Made by a program: the position numbers and the translations under genes. Below the pieces are notes generated by a model that saw only the letters and a list, made by a program, of their open reading frames with translations, did no database searches and was not told where the DNA came from. Below, piece by piece: positions 8,555 through 15,857 of a stretch of DNA of 33,696 bases. The DNA lies in IMG/VR virus record IMGVR_UViG_3300025674_000185, positions 1 to 33,696 of that record; one strand, 5' to 3'. This stretch comes from a virus. Position 1 is the stretch's first letter, and the number at the start of each line of letters is the position of its first letter.

Positions 8555-8735
8555 ATTTCTCGTAAGTTGTTCTTAATACTTTCTCACTGTCTTTTACCAT
8601 AACAAAACTGAAACTTCCATTAGGAATAGTATTATATTTTAAATCATTTTTTGTTTGATCTAATTCTGTTTCATCTACTACCTTTTCTGCTATAAAATCA
8701 GCAGTAACCCAATGCTTAACTAAATATTTTGTCAT
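8505..8735 (-). CDS. Small protein in tail module (76 aa)
   Basis: 76 residues, charged, without membrane segments or cysteines (MTKYLVKHWVTADFIAEKV at the start). It begins one base after the stop of the distal-tail gene (TAGATG) and its last 50 bp overlap the minor tail gene. Such tight packing supports expression. I do not recognise a family. A tail-assembly accessory role is only positional. Confidence 0.55.
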   Translation of the reverse strand: MTKYLVKHWVTADFIAEKVVDETELDQTKNDLKYNTIPNGSFSFVMVKDSEKVLRTTYEKYDEKLNFDSKNRISDK

Positions 8736-9335
8736 CTATAATGCTTCTTCAACATCAAACTGATATTCATAGTATAAATTACCATCTTTATCAGCACCAG
8801 AAACTCCGAATTGTTGCATATCATTTGTTAAATGAACTGTAAATGGAACATTGTCGTATTGTATATCAGATGAAGAAACTGCTGTTGTTAAAGGTGGCTC
8901 AATAGTTAATGAGCCTGTAGAAATATCATTTTGATCAGCAACAACCATATAAACTTTACTGTGATTAGCAAACTTAATAAAATCTCCAGCTTTTAATGTG
9001 CCTGTACCACTACCACCTAATGTAATTGATGTAGCACCAGCACTCGCAGTACCATTAGGAGTACCACTAGCAGTACCTCTTGCATCTTCAATTTCTGGTG
9101 GCACTATTGTAAAATTTTCTTTGCCTGATCTTTGTTTTAAAATAAATGCCATTAAATCTCCATATACATCAGAACGTTTGGCAGTAATAATTTGAACTGT
9201 AAAAGACCATCTTTGATTATCTAATTGTCTTGCTAATTTTTTACCAGATACAGATTTAGATAATATAGTTGTTTGATTTGACTTTATTCCTAAAGTACCA
9301 AATTTTGCAGATGATATTGGAAATGCCCCAGCCAT
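8736..9335 (-). CDS. Distal tail / minor tail protein
   Basis: 199 residues. The N-terminus (FPISSAKFGTLGIKSNQTT, then RQLDNQRWSFTVQI) resembles proteins that follow the tape measure in siphovirus tail modules. The middle contains GTLKAGDFIKFANHSKVYMV and TIEPPL, a beta-rich segment I recall from phage minor tail proteins. It follows the tape measure by overlapping TAATG and precedes the gpL-like and J-like genes. A role as a distal tail ring or adaptor between tube and tip is probable but not proven. Confidence 0.65.
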   Translation of the reverse strand: MAGAFPISSAKFGTLGIKSNQTTILSKSVSGKKLARQLDNQRWSFTVQIITAKRSDVYGDLMAFILKQRSGKENFTIVPPEIEDARGTASGTPNGTASAGATSITLGGSGTGTLKAGDFIKFANHSKVYMVVADQNDISTGSLTIEPPLTTAVSSSDIQYDNVPFTVHLTNDMQQFGVSGADKDGNLYYEYQFDVEEAL

Positions 9336-11197
9336 TATATTAAATTTTTAGCCCCTCTCTCATTTACAGCATTATTAATTAATTGAGTTATAGTACCTCT
9401 TGATCTTACAAGCAAGTCATCAAAGCCAGAAGCATCTACTGTATTGATATTAAAATTAACTGTGACAGGACTACCACCTGATGTGCCTCTAGCATTTTGT
9501 GTTATTTGTCCTGTTTCGTTTGGAACAAAAAGTTCAGGTCCACGTTCTCCAACTAAATAAGGTTGTCCTTTTGCTACTGCTCCACCACTTGCCATAAATC
9601 CTAAAAAGCCCATAGGATTACCTGACATTAACATAGCTGTACCTTTTGCTTTATTTTGTTTTTTTTGTTCATCAGTTTGTTTTCGCATTTCTTGTGTTTG
9701 TCTTATTAACACACCTAATTTTGTATTTTCTAAAAATACTGATAGTGATTGTCTTGCAATTTGTTCAATTAAAAATCCTATTATTTTTACTAATACTTGT
9801 TGTGCCATTGTTCTTAAAGTATCTGTTAATTTTTCTCCATATACTAATGTTCTTGCAAAGCCTTCTGACATTTTTGTAATACCACTATTAATTCCATCAG
9901 CTATTATTTCTCTAATGTTTTCTGTTTTCTTTTTCATTGTTTCTAATATTTCATTATTAATAACTCCAAATTTAATAATAGCTTTTTCAGTAGCACTTGG
10001 AATTCTTACAGATAATTCATGTTCAAAATTGTGTAAAATAATAGAAGAATTTTTAAATACTTCTCTAATTGGTATTAATGTTTTATGTAAATCTCTAGCA
10101 GTAGGAAGTAGTTGTTTCATTTTATTATCTAGTTCATCAAATTTATCTCCCATCTCATCAAATAGTTTATCTACTCCTTTAAAGGCACCATATAAAGCAC
10201 CACCTGAAACTAATAATGTTGCAATACCTAATAGACCTCTTTTTGTGAATTGAAATGCGATACCTAATTTAATTACTGATCTTGTAAGAGTTATAACTGT
10301 TGTTGCTATTTTTAAAATTGTTGTAGCAATAGGTAAAGCAATTAAAAGTTTAAATATTGTCATAACCTTATCTAAATTATCTTTTAAAAATAAAATAGCA
10401 TCTTTAACTTTAATAACAGCAGTAGCTAAACCTAATCCAATTTTTTTTGCAGTTGCCTCTAATTGTTTTTCATTTTCTGCAAGAAATTTATCTAAATCTC
10501 CAAATTGTGCTTTTAATCCTTCAAAAAATCCAGCCTCTAATATTGTCTTTTTAAAATTAAAAATTTTATCTCCAATCATTGATAGAGTACCTTCAAATGT
10601 TTTTGCTAATTCATCTGTAGCTTTTCCAAATCTTCCACCTTTACCAAATACTCTATTAAATGCTTCTACAGTTTGATCTACTGATACTGTTGCACCAGCT
10701 GAAAATCCTAACATAGCTTTAACACCACGTTCTCTAAATAAATCTGCAGAAGATATACCAGCTGACAATGATCTTTGAATTTGTTCAGCAGTTGTTCTAA
10801 AATCTAAACCTGTAACAGCAGCAACATTACCTGTGATTTCTAAAATGTGTGCTAATTCGTTTGCGTCTTTAGATACAACAGATAATACACCTGAACCAGC
10901 CTGAATTTCTTCCAAAGAAAAAGGAACTCTTGATGCAAATTTTGCCATGTTGTCAAAAGCTTTTGCACCTTCTTCAGCAGAGCCAAATAAGAATTTAAGT
11001 CTTACATTTAAACTTTCTAATTGTTTTCCTGTATTAACTAAATTTCTAATTACTAATCCAGCACCTAATCCTACCAAAGCACTTTGAAGATTAAATACTG
11101 CACCTCTTACTTTTGCTAAACCAGATTGTAAATTATTTAAGGCTTGTCTTGACCTATCCTTTGCTACTATGTCTATGTTTAATCTTTGATTTGCCAT
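9335..11197 (-). CDS. Tape measure protein
   Basis: 620 residues. It has an N-terminal coiled coil (AKDRSRQALNNLQSGLAKV), a segment typical of tape measures (FRTTAEQIQRSLSAGISSADL, FNRVFGKGGRFGKATDELA), hydrophobic helices at about 280-345, and a C-terminal GGAVAKGQPYLVGERGPELF motif common to lambda-type tape measures. At about 0.15 nm per residue it predicts a tail of roughly 90 nm. The ATG overlaps the stop of the frameshifted chaperone extension (TAATG), which is the standard lambda-like order G/T then tape measure. Confidence 0.93.
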   Translation of the reverse strand: MANQRLNIDIVAKDRSRQALNNLQSGLAKVRGAVFNLQSALVGLGAGLVIRNLVNTGKQLESLNVRLKFLFGSAEEGAKAFDNMAKFASRVPFSLEEIQAGSGVLSVVSKDANELAHILEITGNVAAVTGLDFRTTAEQIQRSLSAGISSADLFRERGVKAMLGFSAGATVSVDQTVEAFNRVFGKGGRFGKATDELAKTFEGTLSMIGDKIFNFKKTILEAGFFEGLKAQFGDLDKFLAENEKQLEATAKKIGLGLATAVIKVKDAILFLKDNLDKVMTIFKLLIALPIATTILKIATTVITLTRSVIKLGIAFQFTKRGLLGIATLLVSGGALYGAFKGVDKLFDEMGDKFDELDNKMKQLLPTARDLHKTLIPIREVFKNSSIILHNFEHELSVRIPSATEKAIIKFGVINNEILETMKKKTENIREIIADGINSGITKMSEGFARTLVYGEKLTDTLRTMAQQVLVKIIGFLIEQIARQSLSVFLENTKLGVLIRQTQEMRKQTDEQKKQNKAKGTAMLMSGNPMGFLGFMASGGAVAKGQPYLVGERGPELFVPNETGQITQNARGTSGGSPVTVNFNINTVDASGFDDLLVRSRGTITQLINNAVNERGAKNLI

Positions 11198-11376
11198 TAT
11201 TTAAAATTCCTTGCTTCTGCTAATGATTGTTTAGTTTTATACTGATCTTGTTCTTTTTTCAAGTATGCTAACCAAAGATTATAATGACTAACAGGCATAT
11301 CTAAAACCTGTTGTATTGTAATATGAAGTCTATCTGCAACAGCTAATATTGTTTTAATATTAGTGTCGCTATCTAC
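11197..11376 (-). CDS. Tail assembly chaperone, -1 frameshift extension (gpT-like)
   Basis: Open in the -1 frame relative to the upstream chaperone and without a start codon of its own at its beginning. After slippage at 11376-11382 the product continues V-D-S-D-T-N and ends AEARNFK after 59 codons, giving a 176-residue fusion. The visible segment AVADRLHITIQQVLDMPVSH resembles gpT-type extensions that recruit the tape measure. Its stop overlaps the tape-measure ATG. By analogy with lambda gpG/gpGT, a minor fraction of ribosomes would make the fusion. Confidence 0.82.
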   Translation of the reverse strand, partial: VDSDTNIKTILAVADRLHITIQQVLDMPVSHYNLWLAYLKKEQDQYKTKQSLAEARNFK

Positions 11377-11382
11377 TTTTTT
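11336..11382 (-). promoter_or_regulatory. Programmed -1 ribosomal frameshift signal
   Basis: In the sense of transcription the zero-frame codons GAA AAA AAG TAG contain the slippery heptamer A_AAA_AAG (11382-11376), as in E. coli dnaX. After a 6-nt spacer comes a stem-loop (11369-11336): GCGACA plus CTAATATT pair with AATATTAG and TGTTGC, leaving one bulged C and a five-base loop AAAAC. The 14 pairs include one G-U. A GAGGA lies a few bases upstream. The zero-frame stop follows the heptamer immediately. Confidence 0.88.
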
Positions 11383-11726
11383 TCTGCGTCCTCGTAATTA
11401 GTATCTGCAAGGATTTTGTTGGCAACGTCAGATATAATATTAGAATCAGCTCGTTTTCTTAAAGTAAATTTATCTTCTGGTGCAAAGGCTTTAACTAAAT
11501 CGCCTTTATCGTTTTTGACTTGTAATTTCATAATTAGCAAATCAACAAGAACATTCAAATCTTGGAAGTTGTTAGACTTCTTAAAGATTATATTTTTTTC
11601 TTCAAGGGTTAGTGGCTCAGAATAAAAAGTAGTAGGCTGACCATTTTCATCTTTCCACTCTTCTACTTCAATAGTGATAGTTTTAAGAGTTTCAAAATGA
11701 GATTTAACTCTATCAATGACTGACAT
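11373..11726 (-). CDS. Tail assembly chaperone (gpG-like)
   Basis: 117 residues, mostly helical and charged (MSVIDRVKSHFETLKTITI; LTLEEKNIIFKKSNNFQDL; PEDKFTLRKRADSNIISDV). It lies between the major tail protein and the tape measure, where gpG-type chaperones sit. Its last codons read GAA AAA AAG TAG and form a slippery site with a downstream stem-loop. Two products are therefore expected: this 117-residue form and a 176-residue form. In lambda-like phages both coat the tape measure during tail assembly and are absent from the virion. Confidence 0.85.
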   Translation of the reverse strand: MSVIDRVKSHFETLKTITIEVEEWKDENGQPTTFYSEPLTLEEKNIIFKKSNNFQDLNVLVDLLIMKLQVKNDKGDLVKAFAPEDKFTLRKRADSNIISDVANKILADTNYEDAEKK

Positions 11727-11734
11727 AAATTATA

Positions 11735-12124
11735 TTATGATACAGTTCCTACAGTTAAAGCACCAGTTCCTTGGAATGTTACAGTTCTAGAAACGATTGC
11801 GTCCATTGAGTTATTAATACTCATACCAGTAATTAAACCTGTTCCTGTGTAACTTGCATCTCCTGAAGTATTACCCTCTGGTAATAAAACAAATGAGATA
11901 GAAGAACCAGCAGTTAAAGTTTCTTGCTGAGTATCAGTTTCGTCAAAGTGCATTTCTATTGTTCCTGAGAATGATGTTCTACCAGCTACAAATGATTTAG
12001 TAGCATCTGTTAAAGCTGTATCCTCTACAACATCTCCAGTAGTTTCTAAAGTGAAAGAAGTAACTTCTCCCATTTCAGTTCCACCAACTGTTACAACTCC
12101 TTCTTTTCCGTGATGTGTTGCCAT
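11735..12124 (-). CDS. Major tail (tube) protein
   Basis: 129 residues, beta-rich, acidic and compact. Segments include VTVGGTEMGEVTSFTLETT, GRTSFSGTIEMHFDETDTQQ and a C-terminal SRTVTFQGTGAL. This is the usual pattern of short siphovirus tube proteins, which stack as hexameric rings around the tape measure. It precedes the G/GT chaperones and follows the tail terminator and connector genes, the conserved order. The upstream 55-aa frame overlaps its start by 34 bp. Confidence 0.85.
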   Translation of the reverse strand: MATHHGKEGVVTVGGTEMGEVTSFTLETTGDVVEDTALTDATKSFVAGRTSFSGTIEMHFDETDTQQETLTAGSSISFVLLPEGNTSGDASYTGTGLITGMSINNSMDAIVSRTVTFQGTGALTVGTVS

Positions 12125-12258
12125 GTCTTTTTATCCTTGTTTGATTTTGGTTTAGTTTCTTTTTCTTGCTTATAGCCTAGTCTTAAATAATGATCAAGGT
12201 TAGATTCATTAATAATTATTTCAGAATTACCCTTGTATAATTTAATATCTTTAGCCAT
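12091..12258 (-). CDS. Small protein overlapping the tail-tube gene (55 aa)
   Basis: 55 codons from ATG 12258 to TAA 12091, beginning MAKDIKLYKGNSEIIINESN and then LDHYLRLGYKQEKETKPK. The final 34 bp are shared with the start of the tube gene in another frame. It fills an otherwise empty 145-bp gap and begins 11 bp after the stop of the coiled-coil gene. Its short beta N-terminus followed by a charged tail recalls the 74-aa gene at 13986-14210. Function unknown. Confidence 0.55.
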   Translation of the reverse strand: MAKDIKLYKGNSEIIINESNLDHYLRLGYKQEKETKPKSNKDKKTWQHITEKKEL

Positions 12259-12269
12259 AAAGTCTTTTA

Positions 12270-12485
12270 CTATTTATCTTCTTCTTCGTCAATATCTTCT
12301 TCGTCATCTAAATTTTCAAAATGATCTAATTCTGGGAATTTCTCAATATGCTCATCATTGTTTAATTCTTTGATTTTATCTATTTTATTTCTAATATCTA
12401 TACACATCAAAGATATTTCATCTATTGTTCTTTCAATAGTATCTACATTTTTTTCAAATTTGTTTATAATTTTATCAAAAGCCAT
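12270..12485 (-). CDS. Coiled-coil protein with acidic tail (71 aa)
   Basis: 71 residues. Residues 5-45 form a long amphipathic helix or coiled coil (KFEKNVDTIERTIDEISLM). The last 15 residues are almost all Asp and Glu. It sits between the tail terminator and tail-tube genes; its ATG overlaps the upstream stop (TAATG). I do not recognise a family. A chaperone-like or adaptor role in tail assembly would fit, but only by position. Confidence 0.65.
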   Translation of the reverse strand: MAFDKIINKFEKNVDTIERTIDEISLMCIDIRNKIDKIKELNNDEHIEKFPELDHFENLDDEEDIDEEEDK

Positions 12486-12922
12486 TATGGAGTACCTGCT
12501 AAATATTCATACATACATCTTACTGTCATTCTAATTCCACCAACTGGAAATAAAGAACCCTCATCTGTTTCAACTGAAACTACTTCTGTATCTAAAGCAT
12601 TTCCATCTCTAGTAATATCTATTTCTAATTCAGATTCAATAGCTGTTATTAATTGATTTCTTAATGTATCAATATTAACTTCTGCACCTTTTACAAAGCC
12701 TAGTATTAAAAAATCAATAGTACCTGTTCTAGTTCTAGCACCACTTCCTAATTCAGCATCATCTCTTACTTCTTCTGAAGTTTGAACAATAACTGCTGGA
12801 TATTGTTGTTCAGATAATTCATCTAATATAAATGGTTGTCTTGTAGCTTTTTTAATTACAGGACTAGATATGCCAGAAATAACTGACAGTAAATTTGATG
12901 CTATATTTTCTCTTATACTCAT
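12485..12922 (-). CDS. Tail terminator / completion protein (gpU-like)
   Basis: 145 residues with an alpha/beta pattern: helix (REN.ASNLLSVISGI), strand PAVIVQTSEEV, strand GTIDFLILGFVKG, helix NIDTLRNQLITAIESEL, strands EVVSVETDEGS and IRMTVRCMYEYLAG. This order matches proteins that cap the tail tube or join it to the head (gpU / minor tail U family). It is preceded by an HK97 gp10-like gene and followed by tail genes, consistent with this assignment. Confidence 0.75.
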   Translation of the reverse strand: MSIRENIASNLLSVISGISSPVIKKATRQPFILDELSEQQYPAVIVQTSEEVRDDAELGSGARTRTGTIDFLILGFVKGAEVNIDTLRNQLITAIESELEIDITRDGNALDTEVVSVETDEGSLFPVGGIRMTVRCMYEYLAGTP

Positions 12923-13401
12923 ATTCCCATTTTCCTAAATTCTTTTTGTATAAATCTATTAAATTGTTTTCTTATTATATTAGCTGTTCTATCATTAAAA
13001 CCAAAAAATTCACGTTTTGTTTTTCCTAATACTTGATTAAATAATGCTCTTTGCCTCATTTGTGAATTAGAAAATCCTAGTGTTATTTTATGTCTTCCTG
13101 TTTTCTTTACAGTTCTACCACCTGGTACTAATGCACCCATCATTCTTCCTGTATAAAATAAATCTACTTTTGTTGATTTACCCTCTTTGTTAAGCTTGTT
13201 TAAATATCCTTGTGAGTATGGTGCAAAAGGTCTATCATTAACGTCAATTCCTTTTGATGTTTTAGTTCTAATAATATCTAATAATTGAAAACCACCTTGT
13301 AGAATACCTTTATCAATAATACTTGGAAATTTCCTTTGTATTCTTGCGTATCTTTTTTGTAGTTCTTTTGAATTAGATTTAATTTTAACTTCTAATGTCA
13401 T
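12919..13401 (-). CDS. Head-tail joining protein (HK97 gp10 / virion morphogenesis-like)
   Basis: 160 residues, basic. Landmarks are a helical N-terminus (KELQKRYARIQRKFPSI), RPFAPYSQGYLNK, VDLFYTGRMMGALVPGG, and a terminal KREFFGFNDRTANIIRKQF. The FFGF..RT and VDLxxTGxM motifs are typical of phage virion morphogenesis / gp10-like neck proteins. It overlaps the next gene by 4 bp and the upstream gene by one base. It probably acts at the head-tail interface. Confidence 0.78.
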   Translation of the reverse strand: MTLEVKIKSNSKELQKRYARIQRKFPSIIDKGILQGGFQLLDIIRTKTSKGIDVNDRPFAPYSQGYLNKLNKEGKSTKVDLFYTGRMMGALVPGGRTVKKTGRHKITLGFSNSQMRQRALFNQVLGKTKREFFGFNDRTANIIRKQFNRFIQKEFRKMGI

Positions 13402-13886
13402 TATCTAGTTAATCTTCTAAATCCATGAAGTGGCTCTCTTTCATTAACAGAGATTGTTTGGTTAGCATCAGTATCGTATTCAACACCATCTTCTAAAATA
13501 GTTCTAAATTCTTTATTGTATTCTGACATGTAATATTCTGCCATTCTTTCAAATCTATCTTTTTCAGTTTCTGGTCTAAATTTAGATAATGCTGGTAAAA
13601 AGAATCTACCTAAAAATAAATAAACACCAGCTCTTTCAAATTGATCTAAATTAACTTTTGTATTAACCATTTCAGCAGTATTTAAAACTGTAATATCTGT
13701 GAATACATTTTGTTTATATACTGGCCACCATTCTATTCTTAATTGTCTTAAAATATCATTTGTAGTTTGAGCAAAGAAATTAACTGCTTCTGTATCTGTA
13801 GAGGCAATACCAAAGCCAAAAGCATCAGGTTGATATTTAGTTACGTCATCAGCAGTGATAACATCAGCACCAGTATAATTAGCCAT
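13401..13886 (-). CDS. Head-tail connector protein (gp6-like)
   Basis: 161 residues, predominantly helical. ANYTGADVITADDVTKYQ is followed by FFAQTTNDILRQLRIEWWP, LNTAEMVNTKVNLDQFERA and FERMAEYYMSEYNKEF. The position directly after the capsid-linked small genes and before the gp10-like protein fits a gp6-type adaptor ring that docks on the portal. The family call is by context and helical layout. The ATG overlaps the stop of the 42-aa membrane protein. Confidence 0.7.
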   Translation of the reverse strand: MANYTGADVITADDVTKYQPDAFGFGIASTDTEAVNFFAQTTNDILRQLRIEWWPVYKQNVFTDITVLNTAEMVNTKVNLDQFERAGVYLFLGRFFLPALSKFRPETEKDRFERMAEYYMSEYNKEFRTILEDGVEYDTDANQTISVNEREPLHGFRRLTR

Positions 13887-14014
13887 TATTTACCCCACAT
13901 AATTAAAAAAAGAATTATAGCAATAATAGGTGCAATAAACAAAAGATTATTCCATGTCTTTCTGTATAGCCATTTCCAGCTTTTTCTAATCTTTTTCCAT
14001 ATCAATTTGTACAT
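13886..14014 (-). CDS. Small membrane protein (42 aa)
   Basis: 42 codons from ATG 14014 to TAA 13886. A basic aromatic N-terminus (MYKLIWKKIRKSWKWLYRKT) is followed by one transmembrane helix (LLFIAPIIAIILFLIMW). The start lies inside the end of the upstream 74-aa gene and the stop overlaps the connector ATG (TAATG). This tight coupling and the clear hydrophobic segment support a real gene. It sits in the head module, so a virion or membrane role is open. No family recognised. Confidence 0.7.
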   Translation of the reverse strand: MYKLIWKKIRKSWKWLYRKTWNNLLFIAPIIAIILFLIMWGK

Positions 14015-14210
14015 CTTTTTTCTTTCTTGGTTTTCTTTTAGGTTTTAATTCTACAACCTTTTCTTCTTTTACAACATCTTGAACAGGTTTAAAACCTCTA
14101 AAATTCCAAACGTTAATATTTGTTTTGTATTCTTTTAATGGTCTTTCAATAATCTTGTTACCTTTTTGTAATTTAATTTTTTCTTCTGAATTTTGTACTA
14201 TTTTTACCAT
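13986..14210 (-). CDS. Small basic protein after capsid gene (74 aa)
   Basis: The best start is ATG 14210 (MVKIVQNSEEKIKLQKGNKI) because AGGAG lies 5 nt upstream of it; an upstream in-frame ATG at 14252 has no such site and would run through a hairpin. The product has a beta-rich first half (NVWNFRGFKPVQ) and a Lys/Arg tail (LKPKRKPRKKK). The position just after the major capsid gene suits a head accessory or completion protein. No family recognised. Confidence 0.65.
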   Translation of the reverse strand: MVKIVQNSEEKIKLQKGNKIIERPLKEYKTNINVWNFRGFKPVQDVVKEEKVVELKPKRKPRKKKDVQIDMEKD

Positions 14211-14231
14211 TTTATCTCCTTTATTGAAGCA

Positions 14232-14249
14232 AGGGGGATTTCTCCCCCT
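14232..14249 (-). terminator. Hairpin after the major capsid gene
   Basis: In transcript sense AGGGGGA pairs with TCCCCCT around a GAAA tetraloop: 7 bp with a GNRA loop. No U-run follows, so it may be a partial terminator or a stabiliser of the capsid mRNA 3' end. A near-identical hairpin sits at 31550-31567. Confidence 0.6.
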
Positions 14250-14262
14250 CACTAATTATCTA

Positions 14263-15108
14263 CTATTGAATAGATGAATCGTAGTGTAATTCTACACCAT
14301 AAGTGTCATGGATTTCTCCAACACCATATACAGATGTAGCTACAATCTCGTCAGCTCTTAGAGAAGCATCTCTTTGAGTTTCGATTTTAACGTCTTGCAT
14401 CATAGCAATCGCTAAAGCATCTTTATGGAACGCACCACCTTTGTAATCTCCAGCAGTACCAGTATTAGCTATATTTGAAGTTTCAAATACATTCATACCA
14501 GCCAATCTACCTACGAAACCACTTCTTAGTGCTTCGTTAGCTAAATCGTTTGCATTTGCATTAGCAAAAGTGTTTGTCATATTTGCTTTTAGGTCGTAAG
14601 CAATTTTAGGGTGTAAAACAACTGAACACATATCTGCGTCAAGAGCATTTGCTCTTAAAGTTGATAATGCGTTGAAGATTACTGATGCTGAAATTGCACC
14701 TGTACCATCTCCTAATGCAGTTGAAAAGCCATCAAACAATGCAGTTAAATCTGCGTCTTGTTTTCTAGCTAATGCTTCCCCAAATAATTTACCGATGTCA
14801 GCAGCAACATTTCTTGGAGCTGAATTTCTCGCTAAATCTGTAAGGGTAGTCATAACACCAACTTCGCTAGCAGTAATAGTTACTGAGCTAGGGTCAATCG
14901 CTGTGTTTGATAAGTCAGTTGCTTCAGAAACTGCTGATGCTGATACTTGTGCATAAACAGGAACTTCAACTGCTTTTCCACCACCAGAAATCGCATAGTT
15001 TTTAACTAGATTTCTCATGATAGATTTTTCAGATGCTACAAATTGAGCCTCTGCTACTATCTCTGTGTATAGTTCCGATAGTGTAGAACTTGTACTTTCG
15101 TTAGCCAT
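14263..15108 (-). CDS. Major capsid protein
   Basis: 281 residues, short for an HK97 fold but within range. The N-terminal arm (TLSELYTEIVAEAQFVASEK) is followed by the E-loop region and P-domain. RNLVKNYAISGG, VPVYAQVSASAVSEATDLS and ITASEVGVMTTLTDLARN are typical of small phage capsid proteins. The C-terminus has DASLRADEIVATSVYGVGEI. It lies between scaffold and connector genes and is followed by a strong hairpin. Its codons look more G/C-rich than those of most neighbours, as is common for abundantly made proteins; this is an impression, not a measurement. Confidence 0.9.
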   Translation of the reverse strand: MANESTSSTLSELYTEIVAEAQFVASEKSIMRNLVKNYAISGGGKAVEVPVYAQVSASAVSEATDLSNTAIDPSSVTITASEVGVMTTLTDLARNSAPRNVAADIGKLFGEALARKQDADLTALFDGFSTALGDGTGAISASVIFNALSTLRANALDADMCSVVLHPKIAYDLKANMTNTFANANANDLANEALRSGFVGRLAGMNVFETSNIANTGTAGDYKGGAFHKDALAIAMMQDVKIETQRDASLRADEIVATSVYGVGEIHDTYGVELHYDSSIQ

Positions 15109-15126
15109 TTTATTATCCTATTAAGG

Positions 15127-15843
15127 TTAATTGTTTAATTTAATCTCAACAGCCCCTGAATCTCGTTTCTTCCTATATTCTTGATAGGCTTTACGATCTT
15201 CTGGTTTTGTTAAGTCCAAGTCCTGTAGGTTAAAAGGTTTAACAGTATTACCACCGATAGCACTCTGGCTTCCTGAACCAGACAGTGACCCTTGACGGAA
15301 ATGTGGGTTGCTATCTAAAAACTCTTTCACACGATCTTCAATGGTTAGGAGTTCTCCTTTTGCGTTATATCGTACATTAGAATTATTATCAACTACTTCT
15401 ATTCTACCATCATCTGTGTATTTAATTTCATCTTTTAGTAAAGCAACAACTTGTGCTGGGTTAATAGCTTTATTAGAAGAGGCTACAGATAATATTGAAT
15501 TATCTACTTTCTCTTTTTTGATTTGCTCTTTAAATCTATTTAACTCTTGATCTTTTTCTGCCAATCTTTCTTGCATAATTTTTTCAAGATCAGATTTAGT
15601 TTTTGCCTCTTTTAATTGTTCTTGTTTCAAGATTTCTTGTCTTTGTTTTTCTTCCTCTTGAAGTTTTTTTTCATACTTTCTTTGTTCAGCCTCTAATCTT
15701 GATTTGATAATATTATCAAGCTGTTCTTGTGTAAAAACATTTGATTTAGTTTCTGCTTTTACTTCTGTATTATTTTCTGCTGTTTCTTGTTTAGTTTCTG
15801 TTGCTTGTGTTTCTTGTGCAACATTTGTTTGTTCTTCGGACAT
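15127..15843 (-). CDS. Capsid scaffolding protein
   Basis: 238 residues. A disordered acidic N-terminus (rich in E, Q, T) is followed by a long coiled coil at about 40-115 (LEAEQRKYEKKLQEEEKQRQ) and a C-terminal region with LQDLDLTKPEDRKAYQEYRK. This is the classic layout of phage scaffolds of the GP20 / DUF4355 kind, sitting between MuF/portal and capsid. No protease is recognisable in the window, so the scaffold probably leaves or is cleaved by an unrecognised or host enzyme. Confidence 0.85.
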   Translation of the reverse strand: MSEEQTNVAQETQATETKQETAENNTEVKAETKSNVFTQEQLDNIIKSRLEAEQRKYEKKLQEEEKQRQEILKQEQLKEAKTKSDLEKIMQERLAEKDQELNRFKEQIKKEKVDNSILSVASSNKAINPAQVVALLKDEIKYTDDGRIEVVDNNSNVRYNAKGELLTIEDRVKEFLDSNPHFRQGSLSGSGSQSAIGGNTVKPFNLQDLDLTKPEDRKAYQEYRKKRDSGAVEIKLNN

Positions 15844-15857
15844 TGTTTCTCCTATTG

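Noticed and set aside
9664-9695. Minus-strand CGAAAACAAACTGATGA in the tape measure as a hammerhead core
   Set aside because: Only a few bases separate GAAA and CTGATGA, leaving no room for stems III and I; it is ordinary coding sequence.
9915-10253. Long plus-strand open frame opposite the tape-measure gene
   Set aside because: It is the antisense shadow of a well-supported gene, with low-complexity hydrophobic translation and no ribosome site.
11197-11376. Tail chaperone second frame as a pseudogene or sequencing error
   Set aside because: The slippery heptamer, spacer and stem-loop explain the frame change as programmed.
14230-14285. Plus-strand stretch resembling the second hammerhead (C-rich hairpin followed by TATCTACTATTGAATAGATGA)
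   Set aside because: No CUGAUGA core and no GAA next to the stem, and it lies antisense to the end of the capsid gene.
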